This document shows, one piece after another, positions 44,366 through 52,173 of a DNA stretch of 64,000 nt. A model generated the notes under the pieces. That model had not been told where the DNA came from. It did not search any database and worked only from the letters and a program-made list of their open reading frames with translations. The position numbers and the translations under genes were made by a program. The DNA lies in the NCBI RefSeq assembly GCF_002979655.1, contig NZ_PCPG01000006.1, positions 62,001 to 126,000 on the forward strand, in the 5' to 3' direction. Source of the DNA: Microbacterium sp. MYb45 (GTDB taxonomy: Bacteria; Actinomycetota; Actinomycetes; Actinomycetales; Microbacteriaceae). Numbering within the stretch: the first letter of the stretch is position 1; each line of letters opens with the position of its first letter.

Positions 44366-45267
44366 TGCTGTACTCCAGCGTCACGCCCGCCGAGAAGCGG
44401 CGGCTGTTCCGGGAGCGGCTGGCGAGCGGCGAACTGCTGCGCTTCCCCGGAGCCTTCAACCCGCTGAGCGCCCGGCTGATCGAGCAGAAGGGCTTCGACG
44501 GGGTCTACATCTCCGGCGCCGTGCTCTCCGCCGACCTGGGGCTGCCCGACATCGGCCTCACGACGCTGACCGAGGTCGCCGGACGGGCGAAGCAGATCGC
44601 CCGCATGACCGACCTCCCCGCGATCGTCGACGCCGACACCGGCTTCGGCGAGCCGATGAACGTCGCCCGCACGATCCAGGAGCTCGAAGACGCGGGCCTC
44701 GCCGGCACGCACATCGAAGACCAGATCAATCCGAAGCGGTGCGGCCACCTCGACGGCAAGGCCGTCGTCGACGAGAACACCGCGATCAAGCGCATCCGGG
44801 CTGCCGCCGACGCCCGCCGCGACGAGAACTTCCTCATCATGGCGCGCACCGACATCCGCGCGATCGAGGGGCTGGATGCCGCGATCGATCGGGCCCAGGC
44901 GCTGGTGGATGCCGGTGCCGACGCGATCTTCCCCGAGGCGATGCGCACGCTCGCCGAGTTCGAGGCGATGGCCGAGGCGCTCGACGTGCCGATCCTCGCG
45001 AACATGACCGAGTTCGGCAAGAGCGAGCTGTTCTCCACGGACCAGCTGCGTGATGCCGGCGTCAACCTGGTCATCTGGCCGGTGTCGCTGCTGCGCATCT
45101 CGATGGGGGCCGCCGGCCGTGCTCTCGATACGCTGAACGACGAGGGGCACCTGACCTCGAAGCTCGGCGAGATGCAGCACCGCGCCGATCTCTACGATCT
45201 GATCGACTACGAGTCGTACAACCATTTCGACTCCGGCGTCTTCAACTTCACCATCACGAAGGAGTGA
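44365..45267 (+). CDS. prpB: Methylisocitrate lyase
   Basis: This 300-residue PEP mutase/isocitrate-lyase superfamily enzyme splits 2-methylisocitrate to pyruvate and succinate. It shows FPGAFNPLSARLIEQKGFDGVYISGA, DADTGFGEPMN with metal ligands, and EDQINPKRCGHLDGK with the catalytic Cys in KRCGH. FRERLASG at the N-terminus is usual for PrpB. It overlaps prpD by one base, and the next gene starts 2 bases after its stop. Confidence 0.94.
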   Translation: MLYSSVTPAEKRRLFRERLASGELLRFPGAFNPLSARLIEQKGFDGVYISGAVLSADLGLPDIGLTTLTEVAGRAKQIARMTDLPAIVDADTGFGEPMNVARTIQELEDAGLAGTHIEDQINPKRCGHLDGKAVVDENTAIKRIRAAADARRDENFLIMARTDIRAIEGLDAAIDRAQALVDAGADAIFPEAMRTLAEFEAMAEALDVPILANMTEFGKSELFSTDQLRDAGVNLVIWPVSLLRISMGAAGRALDTLNDEGHLTSKLGEMQHRADLYDLIDYESYNHFDSGVFNFTITKE

Positions 45268-45269
45268 CC

Positions 45270-46403
45270 ATGACCGAGCCGGACATCAAGAAGGGCCTCG
45301 CGGGGGTCGTCGTCGACACGACCGCGATCTCGAAGGTCAACCCCGAGACGAACAGCCTGCTGTACCGCGGATATCCCGTGCAGGAGCTGGCCGACACGCA
45401 GCCGTTCGAGGCCGTCGCCTACCTCCTGTGGAACGGCGAGCTGCCGACGCCCGAAGAGCTCGCCGCGTTCCGTCTCGAAGAGCGGACGCACCGCGCGCTC
45501 GCCGACAACGTCAAGGCCGCGATCGACCTCGTGCCGCTCGACGCCCACCCGATGGACGAGGTCCGCACCGCGGTCAGCCTGATCGGCGCCTCCGACCCCG
45601 GTGCGGGCGGTTCGGTGCTCGACGCCGGTGGCAGCCCGGAGCAGAACCTTGAGCGCAGCATCCGCCTGTTCGCGGCACTGCCCGCGATCGTCGCCTACGG
45701 TCAGCGTCGCCGTCGCGGGCAGGAGATCATCGCCCCGCGTGACGACCTCGACTACTCCGCGAACTTCCTCTGGATGACGTTCGGCGAGGAGGCGGACGGC
45801 GTGGTGGTCGACGCGTTCAACCGCTCGATGATCCTGTACGCCGAGCACTCCTTCAACGCCTCGACGTTCACCGCGCGCGTCATCACCTCGACCCTGAGCG
45901 ACATCTACTCGGCGGTGGTCGGCGCGATCGGCGCCCTCAAGGGACCGCTGCACGGTGGGGCCAACGAGGCCGTGCTGCACATCTTCGACGACATCGGCAC
46001 GGCCGAGAACGTCGTGCCCTGGCTCGACAAGGCGCTCTCCGAGAAGCGCAAGATCATGGGCTTCGGGCACCGCGTGTACAAGAAGGGCGACTCCCGGGTG
46101 CCGACCATGAAGGCGGCGCTCGACACGCTCGTGGAGCACTACGACCGCCCCGAGGTCGCCGCCCTCTACGATGCTCTCGAGTCGGAGTTCGTCGCGCGCA
46201 AGGGCATCTACCCGAACCTCGACTACCCGTCGGGTCCGGCGTACAACCTGATCGGCTTCGACACCCTGACCTTCACGCCGCTCTTCGTGGCGGCGCGGGT
46301 GACGGGGTGGACCGCGCACGTGATCGAGCAGGCCGGATCGAACGCGCTGATCCGTCCGCTGTCCTTCTACGACGGCCCCGACGAGCGGCACATCGAGAGC
46401 TGA
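45270..46403 (+). CDS. prpC: 2-methylcitrate synthase
   Basis: This 377-residue citrate-synthase-family enzyme joins propionyl-CoA and oxaloacetate. It shows SLLYRGYPVQELA, EHSFNASTFTARV, LKGPLHGGANEAV, MGFGHRVYKKGDSRV, and the catalytic Asp in NLDYPSGPAY. AGGAG lies five bases before the ATG; a GTG two codons upstream overlaps the prpB stop and is an alternative. It closes the prp operon and is followed by a strong terminator. Confidence 0.93.
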   Translation: MTEPDIKKGLAGVVVDTTAISKVNPETNSLLYRGYPVQELADTQPFEAVAYLLWNGELPTPEELAAFRLEERTHRALADNVKAAIDLVPLDAHPMDEVRTAVSLIGASDPGAGGSVLDAGGSPEQNLERSIRLFAALPAIVAYGQRRRRGQEIIAPRDDLDYSANFLWMTFGEEADGVVVDAFNRSMILYAEHSFNASTFTARVITSTLSDIYSAVVGAIGALKGPLHGGANEAVLHIFDDIGTAENVVPWLDKALSEKRKIMGFGHRVYKKGDSRVPTMKAALDTLVEHYDRPEVAALYDALESEFVARKGIYPNLDYPSGPAYNLIGFDTLTFTPLFVAARVTGWTAHVIEQAGSNALIRPLSFYDGPDERHIES

Positions 46404-46414
46404 CCTCTGGACAA

Positions 46415-46455
46415 GAGAGAACGCACCCCCGGATGCTCCGGGGGTGCGTTCTCTC
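46415..46455. terminator. Terminator after prpC
   Basis: GAGAGAACGCACCCCCGGA and TCCGGGGGTGCGTTCTCTC form a perfect 19-base-pair stem with a TGC loop. It lies between convergent prpC and the small secreted-protein gene and can serve both. Confidence 0.88.
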
Positions 46456-46468
46456 GTCTCGTCGACCG

Positions 46469-46720
46469 TCAGTAACGGATGGTCGTCGTGTACCAGGTGC
46501 CGCGGTCGAAGCTCTTGACGCACGGAGAATAGCTGGTGACCCGGTAGCCGGCCTTCGCGATGGCCACCATCTGCGCCCCCGTCGCGGAGATGCAGGCCGT
46601 GCGGTTCTGCGAGGAGTATCCCCACATGTTCGCCGCATACGCCGGAGCAGCCCCTAGCGTGGCCCCCGCCACGATCGCGAGCCCTGCGGCGAACGATGCC
46701 AGCTTGGTCGATTTCTTCAT
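46469..46720 (-). CDS. Small secreted protein with two cysteines, unknown function
   Basis: This 83-residue protein begins MKKSTKLASFAAGLAIVAGA and has a signal peptide ending APAYA, giving a mature chain of about 50 residues with two Cys (TACISA and SPCVKS) that could form one disulfide, and a Tyr/Thr-rich end. GGAGGG lies upstream of the ATG. I do not recognise the family. It could be a small cell-wall or antibacterial protein; nothing nearby gives a clue. Confidence 0.7.
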   Translation of the reverse strand: MKKSTKLASFAAGLAIVAGATLGAAPAYAANMWGYSSQNRTACISATGAQMVAIAKAGYRVTSYSPCVKSFDRGTWYTTTIRY

Positions 46721-46749
46721 GATTCCACCCTCCAACCGGTCAGCGCGCG

Positions 46750-46920
46750 GTGCGCTTCAGCAAGGAGCATAGCCAGCGCCGTAGCGCGCTCGCGCCCTTC
46801 GTGCTCGAGAACTTCTACGACACCCCGCCGGCCTCGGCATCGCAGTACTTCATCGTGTTCGCGGTCGGAAACCTGGCCGGCGTGGTCATCGAGGGGGGCT
46901 CGCCGGGGAAGGGGACCTGA
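46750..46920 (+). pseudogene. Possible gene remnant, C-terminal membrane-protein-like fragment
   Basis: An open frame of 56 codons reads ...APFVLENFYDTPPASAS followed by a hydrophobic stretch QYFIVFAVGNLAGVVIEGG and a stop. Its composition is protein-like and not the Arg-rich noise of shadow frames, but it has no good start or ribosome-binding site and is very short. It may be the 3' end of a lost gene. The 208-base gap between 46721 and 46928 holds nothing else that I can see. Confidence 0.3.
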
Positions 46921-46928
46921 GCCCGCGC

Positions 46929-47432
46929 TCAGAGCGTCCGGAGCCAGCGGCGGATGCGGCCGCGGGCGTTCCGGTAGGGCGATGAGGTGTTGAGCGAGAT
47001 CATGCGCCCCATCGTCCAGGTGCGATACCACGGTGCGCCGTATAGCTCCGCGTCCGATCGGGCCAGGACGAGCGCTTCGATCCGCTGCTCCGCGTCGTCG
47101 AGGCGTGCCCGCAGATCCGCCCAGGACGCGTCCTCGTGGTCGCGGTAGAAGCGCTGAGCCAAGGCGCCGAGGTCATTCCAGCCGAAACCGGCCGCCGGCA
47201 TCTCGTCGGGGAGCCCGGCGGCGCGACGGTCGTGCCAGGTGAGCACCTGCTCGTTCCAGCCGATCAAGTACGCGAGAAGATCCGCCGGGCTCATCATCGT
47301 GCTCTTGACGTGACCGGACAGCACGGGTTCTCGGGCGGACTCCGTCGGCACCCGATCGAGGTCGGCGCGCAGGCGGGCATACTCCGTCCGGATCGCGGTG
47401 AGCAGCTCGTCCTTCGACGCGGGTACCGCCAT
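46929..47432 (-). CDS. ClbS/DfsB-family four-helix protein
   Basis: This 167-residue protein matches the ClbS/DfsB group of the DinB-like four-helix fold. It starts MAVPASKDELLTAIRTEYARL, has SPADLLAYLIGWNEQVLTWHD with the conserved Trp and His, and ends SLNTSSPYRNARGRIRRWLR, the family's C-terminal signature. ClbS protects from the genotoxin colibactin; most homologues have no known target. It overlaps by one base a small membrane-protein gene upstream, so both are in one operon. Confidence 0.85.
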   Translation of the reverse strand: MAVPASKDELLTAIRTEYARLRADLDRVPTESAREPVLSGHVKSTMMSPADLLAYLIGWNEQVLTWHDRRAAGLPDEMPAAGFGWNDLGALAQRFYRDHEDASWADLRARLDDAEQRIEALVLARSDAELYGAPWYRTWTMGRMISLNTSSPYRNARGRIRRWLRTL

Positions 47433-47860
47433 CAGTGGTCCCTGATGTCGCGCGCGAACAACGGTCGAGGCCGAGCGCCCAGTGCCAGCACGGCGAGCAC
47501 GGTCTGGACGAGGCCGGTCGCGAAGAAGATGCCGTGCAGCGGCGACCACTCGAGGAGCACCGCGATCTCCACGAAGATCCAGATCATCATGGTGAGGCCG
47601 GCGGCGGCGTGCAGCCCCCACGCGAGAGCGAATCGTCCGAACTGCGCGACGAGAGCCAGCGCCTGCATTCCGCCGACGACGATACCCAGGATGATCCCCG
47701 GCCAGACGTAGGAGTGGAAGACGCTGCCCTCGAGCCACTCCGGCGGCAGCCCCATTCCTCCGCCGACCGTCAGCCCGACCATTCCGATCAGTGCGGACAC
47801 GAGGTTGATCGCCGCGACTGCGGCGAGAGCGACGCGGAGGGCGCGGGGGGTCGATCGCAT
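47432..47860 (-). CDS. Four-helix membrane protein of unknown function
   Basis: This 142-residue protein has four transmembrane segments (ALAAVAAINLVSALIGMVGL, YVWPGIILGIVVGGMQALAL, WGLHAAAGLTMMIWIFVEIA, IFFATGLVQTVLAVLALGA). I do not recognise a defined family. TACGGT ends 6 bases before the ATG, giving a probable leaderless start. It is translationally coupled to the ClbS/DfsB-like gene by a 1-base overlap. Confidence 0.75.
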   Translation of the reverse strand: MRSTPRALRVALAAVAAINLVSALIGMVGLTVGGGMGLPPEWLEGSVFHSYVWPGIILGIVVGGMQALALVAQFGRFALAWGLHAAAGLTMMIWIFVEIAVLLEWSPLHGIFFATGLVQTVLAVLALGARPRPLFARDIRDH

Positions 47861-47921
47861 GCGCTCACCGTACCGGCAGGCCTCGCCGTGTGCGGGAGGA
47901 GCGGGCGTGGAAAACGGTCGG

Positions 47922-47952
47922 AACCGGCGCCGCGCAGGTCGCGGCGCCGGTT
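47922..47952 (-). terminator. Terminator after the DJ-1/PfpI gene
   Basis: AACCGGCGCCGC and GCGGCGCCGGTT form a 12-base-pair stem with a 7-base loop, immediately after the stop of the minus-strand gene at 47957. On that strand the stem is followed by CCGACCGTTTTCC. Confidence 0.75.
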
Positions 47953-47956
47953 TCGA

Positions 47957-48622
47957 TCAGGCGAGTGCGGCGACGAGCGCCAGAGCCGCGGATGCCGAGG
48001 ACTGCGGGTTCTGGCCGGTGATGAGGAGCCCGTCGACCACGGTGTGATCGCTCCACGGCGAGGCGATGTCGACCTCGGCGCCGCGGGCGCGCAGCTCGCT
48101 CTCGAGCAGGAAGGGCGCACGGTCGGCGAGGCCACCGAGGCGCTCCTCCTCGTCGGTGAACCCGGTGATGCGGCGTCCGGCGACGACCGATTCCCCTGCC
48201 GCCGTACGCGCCGGGAGCAGAGCCGCGAGACCGTGGCAGACGGCTGCGAGCGGGCGTCCGGCGGCGAGCGTCGCGGTGATCAGCGCGGCGGAGTCCTCGT
48301 CGATCGCGAGGTCCTGCATCGGACCGTGGCCGCCGGGGTAGTAGACGGCGTCGTAGGCGGAGGGATCGATGTCGGCCAGCACCAGAGGGGTGGCGAGCCC
48401 GCCGATCGCGGCGATCGACTCGGCGTCGCCTTCGGTGAGGCTCCCGGCGTCGGCGACCGGAGCGACGCCACCGGGGGTTGCGAACGAGACGGAGTGGCCC
48501 GCATCGCGAAGTGCGCGGTAGGGGGTGAGCAGTTCCTCGGCCCAGTAGCCGGTCGGGTGCTCGGTGCCGTCCGTGAGGGTCCAGGTGCGGGCGCCGGTGA
48601 CGACGAAGAGAACTGAGGACAT
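47957..48622 (-). CDS. DJ-1/PfpI-family protein (type 1 glutamine amidotransferase-like)
   Basis: This 221-residue protein resembles the Hsp31/YhbO-like branch, with proposed glyoxalase, deglycase or chaperone roles. It shows GYWAEELLTPYRALRDAG, the active-site region YYPGGHGPMQDL, and the nucleophile Cys in AVCHGLAAL. It is divergent from a LysR regulator, its likely activator. Start at MSSVLFVVTG; the frame is open upstream without a better start. Confidence 0.88.
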   Translation of the reverse strand: MSSVLFVVTGARTWTLTDGTEHPTGYWAEELLTPYRALRDAGHSVSFATPGGVAPVADAGSLTEGDAESIAAIGGLATPLVLADIDPSAYDAVYYPGGHGPMQDLAIDEDSAALITATLAAGRPLAAVCHGLAALLPARTAAGESVVAGRRITGFTDEEERLGGLADRAPFLLESELRARGAEVDIASPWSDHTVVDGLLITGQNPQSSASAALALVAALA

Positions 48623-48696
48623 GCGTGCTCCAGAGGGTCGGACGGCGGATGCCGTGGGATGCGGATACGGGGGACAACCGCCCCTCATCGTCACCG

Positions 48697-48730
48697 ATTC
48701 CGATACATTCTCGATATGACCGATCGGAAT
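48697..48730. promoter_or_regulatory. Inverted repeat ATTCCGAT/ATCGGAAT across the lysR start
   Basis: Perfect 8-base arms ATTCCGAT and ATCGGAAT are 18 bases apart and enclose the ATG at 48716. A regulator bound here would limit its own expression and act on the divergent DJ-1 gene. Confidence 0.5.
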
Positions 48731-49609
48731 GACGATGGCTTGCGCGATCTCGCGCTCTGGCGGACGTTCCTCGCCGCACACCGGTCCGGGTCGGTTTCTG
48801 CGGCAGCCCGGACGCTGGGGCTCGCGCAGTCATCCGTCACGACCCAGTTGCAGGCGCTGGAGCGCAGCGTGGGTGCACCGCTGTTCGTCCGGCACGCCAG
48901 GGGCATCCGTTCCACGCCGCGAGCGGATGACCTGGCCGCGCGCCTCTCGGGCCCCCTCGACGCGCTCGCGCTGGCGCTCGGGAACCCGCCACCCGCAGAG
49001 GCGCCGCCGGTGCGCATCGGCGGGGCGGCGGAGTTCATCGAACGCGTGGGGATGCGGGCGCTGGCATCGATGGTCGCCGACGGTCGGCGGATCGCGGTGA
49101 CGACGGGGCTGGCGGACGAGCTGCTCGAGCAGCTGCGAATGGGCAGTCTCGACCTCGTGGTCTCCGCCGTCCGCCCGAAGGGGCGCGCACTTCCGGCCGC
49201 CGCTCTCGTCGATGAGGAGTTCGTCCTCGTCGCCGCGCCGTCGCTCGATCTGGACCCGCGACGCGGGATCACCCCGGATGACCTCGAGTCCGTCCCGCTT
49301 CTCGCCTACGCGCATGATGTACCGATCCTGCGGCGGTACTGGCGGCACGTGTTCGGCGTGCGGCTCGACCGAGAACCGGCGCTGATCGTTCCCGACCTGC
49401 GGGCGCTCGCCGCGGCAGCCGTCGCTGGCGCGGGGGCGACCGTGCTGCCGACCTACCTGATCAGCGAGGAGCTCGCCGACGGGCGGCTGGTCGTGCTGCG
49501 AGAGACCGACGATCCGCCGATCAACACGCTCTATGTGGTGCGCCGACCCGGTCCCCTCACCGATGCCGTCGCCGAGATCGATCGGGCGCTTCGAGCCGCC
49601 GTCGCCTGA
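48716..49609 (+). CDS. LysR-family regulator
   Basis: This 297-residue regulator has the usual N-terminal helix-turn-helix (GSVSAAARTLGLAQSSVTTQLQALERSVG, residues about 25-53) and a periplasmic-binding-like effector domain (PVRIGGAAEFIER to the end). It is divergent from the DJ-1/PfpI gene. An 8-base inverted repeat spans its start codon, suggesting autoregulation. The effector is unknown; an electrophile or aldehyde would suit the neighbour. Confidence 0.88.
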   Translation: MTDRNDDGLRDLALWRTFLAAHRSGSVSAAARTLGLAQSSVTTQLQALERSVGAPLFVRHARGIRSTPRADDLAARLSGPLDALALALGNPPPAEAPPVRIGGAAEFIERVGMRALASMVADGRRIAVTTGLADELLEQLRMGSLDLVVSAVRPKGRALPAAALVDEEFVLVAAPSLDLDPRRGITPDDLESVPLLAYAHDVPILRRYWRHVFGVRLDREPALIVPDLRALAAAAVAGAGATVLPTYLISEELADGRLVVLRETDDPPINTLYVVRRPGPLTDAVAEIDRALRAAVA

Positions 49610-49631
49610 TTGCCGGGCGCCAGGGAGGGCT

Positions 49632-50216
49632 TCAGCGGGTGAGCCAGCTCCGCAGCGAGCGGGTGACGAACGGGAGCACCCAGTACGCCATGATCGGCGT
49701 CAGCACGAGAGTGGTGACGAGCACGCGCAGCCAGATCGGCAGCTCGTTCCATCCGGGAACGGGGCTCATCGCGTAGGTGAACGCGAGGTTCACCGGGAAG
49801 AACCCGAGCCAGATCGAGGTCGCCTGCTTCCATCGCGGCGGAGCGGGGGCGACGGTGACCGTCTCGGTGGTGCCATCGGCTGCCGGGAGCGTGATGGTCC
49901 CGGTGGTCGGCTCGTCGAACCAGCCTTCGATCCCGGTGCGCCGCTTGGAGCGCTCGCTGCGCACGAAGCCCTCGCCCATCGAGAGCCACCAGGCCCGCTC
50001 GGCCGACTGCTCCCACGCGGTGAGCGAGTCCTCGCTCGCGAAGCGGTACAGCATGTGCCACACCTGCGAATCCTCGCCGGCACGCACCCAGCCCGATCCG
50101 AGGAAGCCCGGATACTTCGTCGCGAGGTTCACGCCCGTCTGCACCCAGGCGGTCGCCTCGACGATGCGCTCGGGGTCGACTTCGCGGCGGATGGACACGG
50201 TGAGGGGTTCGGACAT
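49632..50216 (-). CDS. ABM-domain protein with C-terminal membrane segments
   Basis: This 194-residue protein has an N-terminal antibiotic-biosynthesis-monooxygenase (ABM) ferredoxin-like fold (residues about 5-95, with VWHMLYRFASEDSLTAWEQS) and two C-terminal transmembrane segments (SIWLGFFPVNLAFTYAM and LVTTLVLTPIMAYWVLPFV). This combination is common in uncharacterised bacterial proteins. The substrate, if any, is unknown. It converges with the LysR gene. Confidence 0.83.
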   Translation of the reverse strand: MSEPLTVSIRREVDPERIVEATAWVQTGVNLATKYPGFLGSGWVRAGEDSQVWHMLYRFASEDSLTAWEQSAERAWWLSMGEGFVRSERSKRRTGIEGWFDEPTTGTITLPAADGTTETVTVAPAPPRWKQATSIWLGFFPVNLAFTYAMSPVPGWNELPIWLRVLVTTLVLTPIMAYWVLPFVTRSLRSWLTR

Positions 50217-50346
50217 TGGTGCGGTCCTCGGGGGAACGGGCGGCCGGGGTCGGGACGCCGAAGCGGATGCGCCAGGGGTGGCAGCGCACCGTCGATTCTA
50301 ATTCGGATGCGGAGGGCTGCAGGCCGCTTCGGGCCCGGACGGAGAG

Positions 50347-50376
50347 GACCCCCGCCGACCCGATTCGGCGGGGGTC
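50347..50376. terminator. Hairpin in the 50217-50632 gap
   Basis: GACCCCCGCCGA and TCGGCGGGGGTC form a 12-base-pair stem with a 6-base loop and a short TC-rich tail on the plus strand. It looks like a terminator, although both flanking genes are transcribed away from it. Apart from this and the sites near 50556, I see no gene in the 416-base gap. Confidence 0.6.
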
Positions 50377-50555
50377 TCGCGGCGTGGGCGCCGCGACGGG
50401 AGCGAGAGTGCTCACCGTGCGCGCGGTAGACGTGACACCCGATCCGGTCTGAGTCTCTGTCCGCGCACCTGCAGTTGTACCCGGGCGAGATGACGCGGCG
50501 GTGAACGGGGCGCGAACAACCACGTTCCGCCGCATGCTCGAGCCGACCGAATGCA

Positions 50556-50591
50556 AGGACGTCCTAGTAAATGTCCGGGCCTCCGAGTAAA
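50556..50591 (+). promoter_or_regulatory. Operator-like elements before the mmsA operon
   Basis: AGGACGTCCT (50556-50565) is a perfect 10-base palindrome. It is followed by direct repeats CCTAGTAAA and CCGAGTAAA, 20 bases apart (AGTAAA at 50566 and 50586). These lie 42-77 bases before mmsA and are good candidates for control of valine degradation. Confidence 0.45.
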
Positions 50592-50632
50592 CTCCCCAAT
50601 GTGCCAACGACGGCACGAAGGGACGTCACACA

Positions 50633-52135
50633 ATGACTCGTACTATCCCGCACTTCGTGGGCGGATCGCTTCTCACCCCCGACTCCGGTCGCTTCGCCGA
50701 CGTGTTCGATCCGAGCACGGGTGCCGTGCAGGCGCGTGTGCCGCTGGCCTCCGCCGACGAGGTGCGCCGCGTGATCGCGAACGCCGAAGAGGCGCAGGTC
50801 GCCTGGGCCGCGACCAATCCCCAGAAGCGGGCCCGCGTGCTGCTGCGGTTCCTCGACCTGGTGCAGCGCGAGATGACCTCGCTGGCCGAATTGCTGGCGA
50901 GTGAGCACGGCAAGACGGTCGACGACGCGAAGGGCGACATCCAGCGCGGACTCGAGGTCATCGAGTTCTCCGCCGGAGCGCCGCATCTGCTGAAGGGCGA
51001 GTACTCGACGGGTGCCGGTACCGGCATCGACGTCTACTCGATGCGTCAGCCGCTCGGGGTGGTCGCCGCGATCACGCCCTTCAACTTCCCCGCGATGATC
51101 CCGCTGTGGAAGGCCGGCCCCGCGCTCGCCGCGGGCAACGCGGTCGTGCTCAAGCCGAGTGAGCGCGACCCCTCCGTTCCGGTGCGCATCGCCGAGCTGT
51201 TCCTCGAGGCGGGCCTCCCGGCAGGGGTGCTCAACGTCGTGCACGGCGACAAGGAGGCCGTCGACGCACTGCTCACCGACGACCGCATCCGCGCCGTCGG
51301 GTTCGTCGGCTCCACGCCCATCGCCGAGTACATCTACGCGACCGCGACGGCGCACGGCAAGCGGGCTCAGTGCTTCGGCGGCGCGAAGAACCACATGATC
51401 GTGATGCCGGATGCCGATCTCGACCAGGCCGTCGACGCGCTGATCGGTTCCGGATACGGCTCAGCGGGCGAGCGGTGCATGGCGATCTCGGTCGCGGTCC
51501 CGGTCGGGCAGGAGACGGCTGACGCGCTCGCCGCCAAGCTCACCGAGCGCGTGGCGCAACTGCGTATCGGACCCTCTCTCGCGACCGATGTCGACTACGG
51601 ACCTCTGGTCACGCGGGCGGCCGTCGAGCGGGTCGAAGGCTACATCCAGCAGGGTATCGACGAGGGAGCGACGCTGCTCGCCGACGGCCGCGGGTTCGTC
51701 GTCGAAGGGCACGAGGAGGGCTTCTACCTCGGACCGACCCTGTTCGACCACGTCGCCACCGACATGGCGATCTATCGCGAGGAGATCTTCGGCCCGGTGC
51801 TGGTGATCGCCCGTGCCGCCGACTACGAGGAGGCGCTGCGGATGGCGTCCGAGCACGAGTACGGCAACGGTGTCGCGATCTTCACCCGCGACGGCGATGC
51901 CGCCCGCGACTTCGCCGCACGCGTCGAGGTCGGGATGGTCGGCGTGAACGTCCCGATCCCGGTGCCGATCGCGTACTACACGTTCGGCGGCTGGAAGCGC
52001 AGCGGCTTCGGCGACCTCAACCAGCACGGCACCGACGCCTTCCGCTTCTACACGAAGACCAAGACGGTGACGAGTCGTTGGCCCGCGGCGGGCATCCGCG
52101 ACGGAGCCAGCTTCGTCATCCCCACCATGCACTGA
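50633..52135 (+). CDS. mmsA: CoA-acylating methylmalonate-semialdehyde dehydrogenase, valine paralog
   Basis: This 500-residue aldehyde dehydrogenase converts methylmalonate semialdehyde to propionyl-CoA in valine breakdown. It shows TPFNFPAMIPLWKAGPALAAGN, FVGSTPIAEYIY, GGAKNHMIV and SAGERCMAIS with the catalytic Cys. It is a paralog of the inositol-cluster enzyme at 21694. The following acyl-CoA dehydrogenase, mmsB and enoyl-CoA hydratase genes set its role. It leads the operon. Confidence 0.93.
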   Translation: MTRTIPHFVGGSLLTPDSGRFADVFDPSTGAVQARVPLASADEVRRVIANAEEAQVAWAATNPQKRARVLLRFLDLVQREMTSLAELLASEHGKTVDDAKGDIQRGLEVIEFSAGAPHLLKGEYSTGAGTGIDVYSMRQPLGVVAAITPFNFPAMIPLWKAGPALAAGNAVVLKPSERDPSVPVRIAELFLEAGLPAGVLNVVHGDKEAVDALLTDDRIRAVGFVGSTPIAEYIYATATAHGKRAQCFGGAKNHMIVMPDADLDQAVDALIGSGYGSAGERCMAISVAVPVGQETADALAAKLTERVAQLRIGPSLATDVDYGPLVTRAAVERVEGYIQQGIDEGATLLADGRGFVVEGHEEGFYLGPTLFDHVATDMAIYREEIFGPVLVIARAADYEEALRMASEHEYGNGVAIFTRDGDAARDFAARVEVGMVGVNVPIPVPIAYYTFGGWKRSGFGDLNQHGTDAFRFYTKTKTVTSRWPAAGIRDGASFVIPTMH

Positions 52136-52173
52136 TCCCCACGTCCCGGCACGAGATCCCACAAGGACAAGCG

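Noticed and set aside
50260..50340. tRNA-like stretch (GGTGGCAGCGCACC and GATTCTAATTC)
   Set aside because: I could not build an acceptor stem or an anticodon arm with a T arm at correct spacing.
50216..50452. 78-codon plus-strand frame in the gap before mmsA
   Set aside because: Arg-rich composition, no start signals, and it runs through a terminator-like hairpin.
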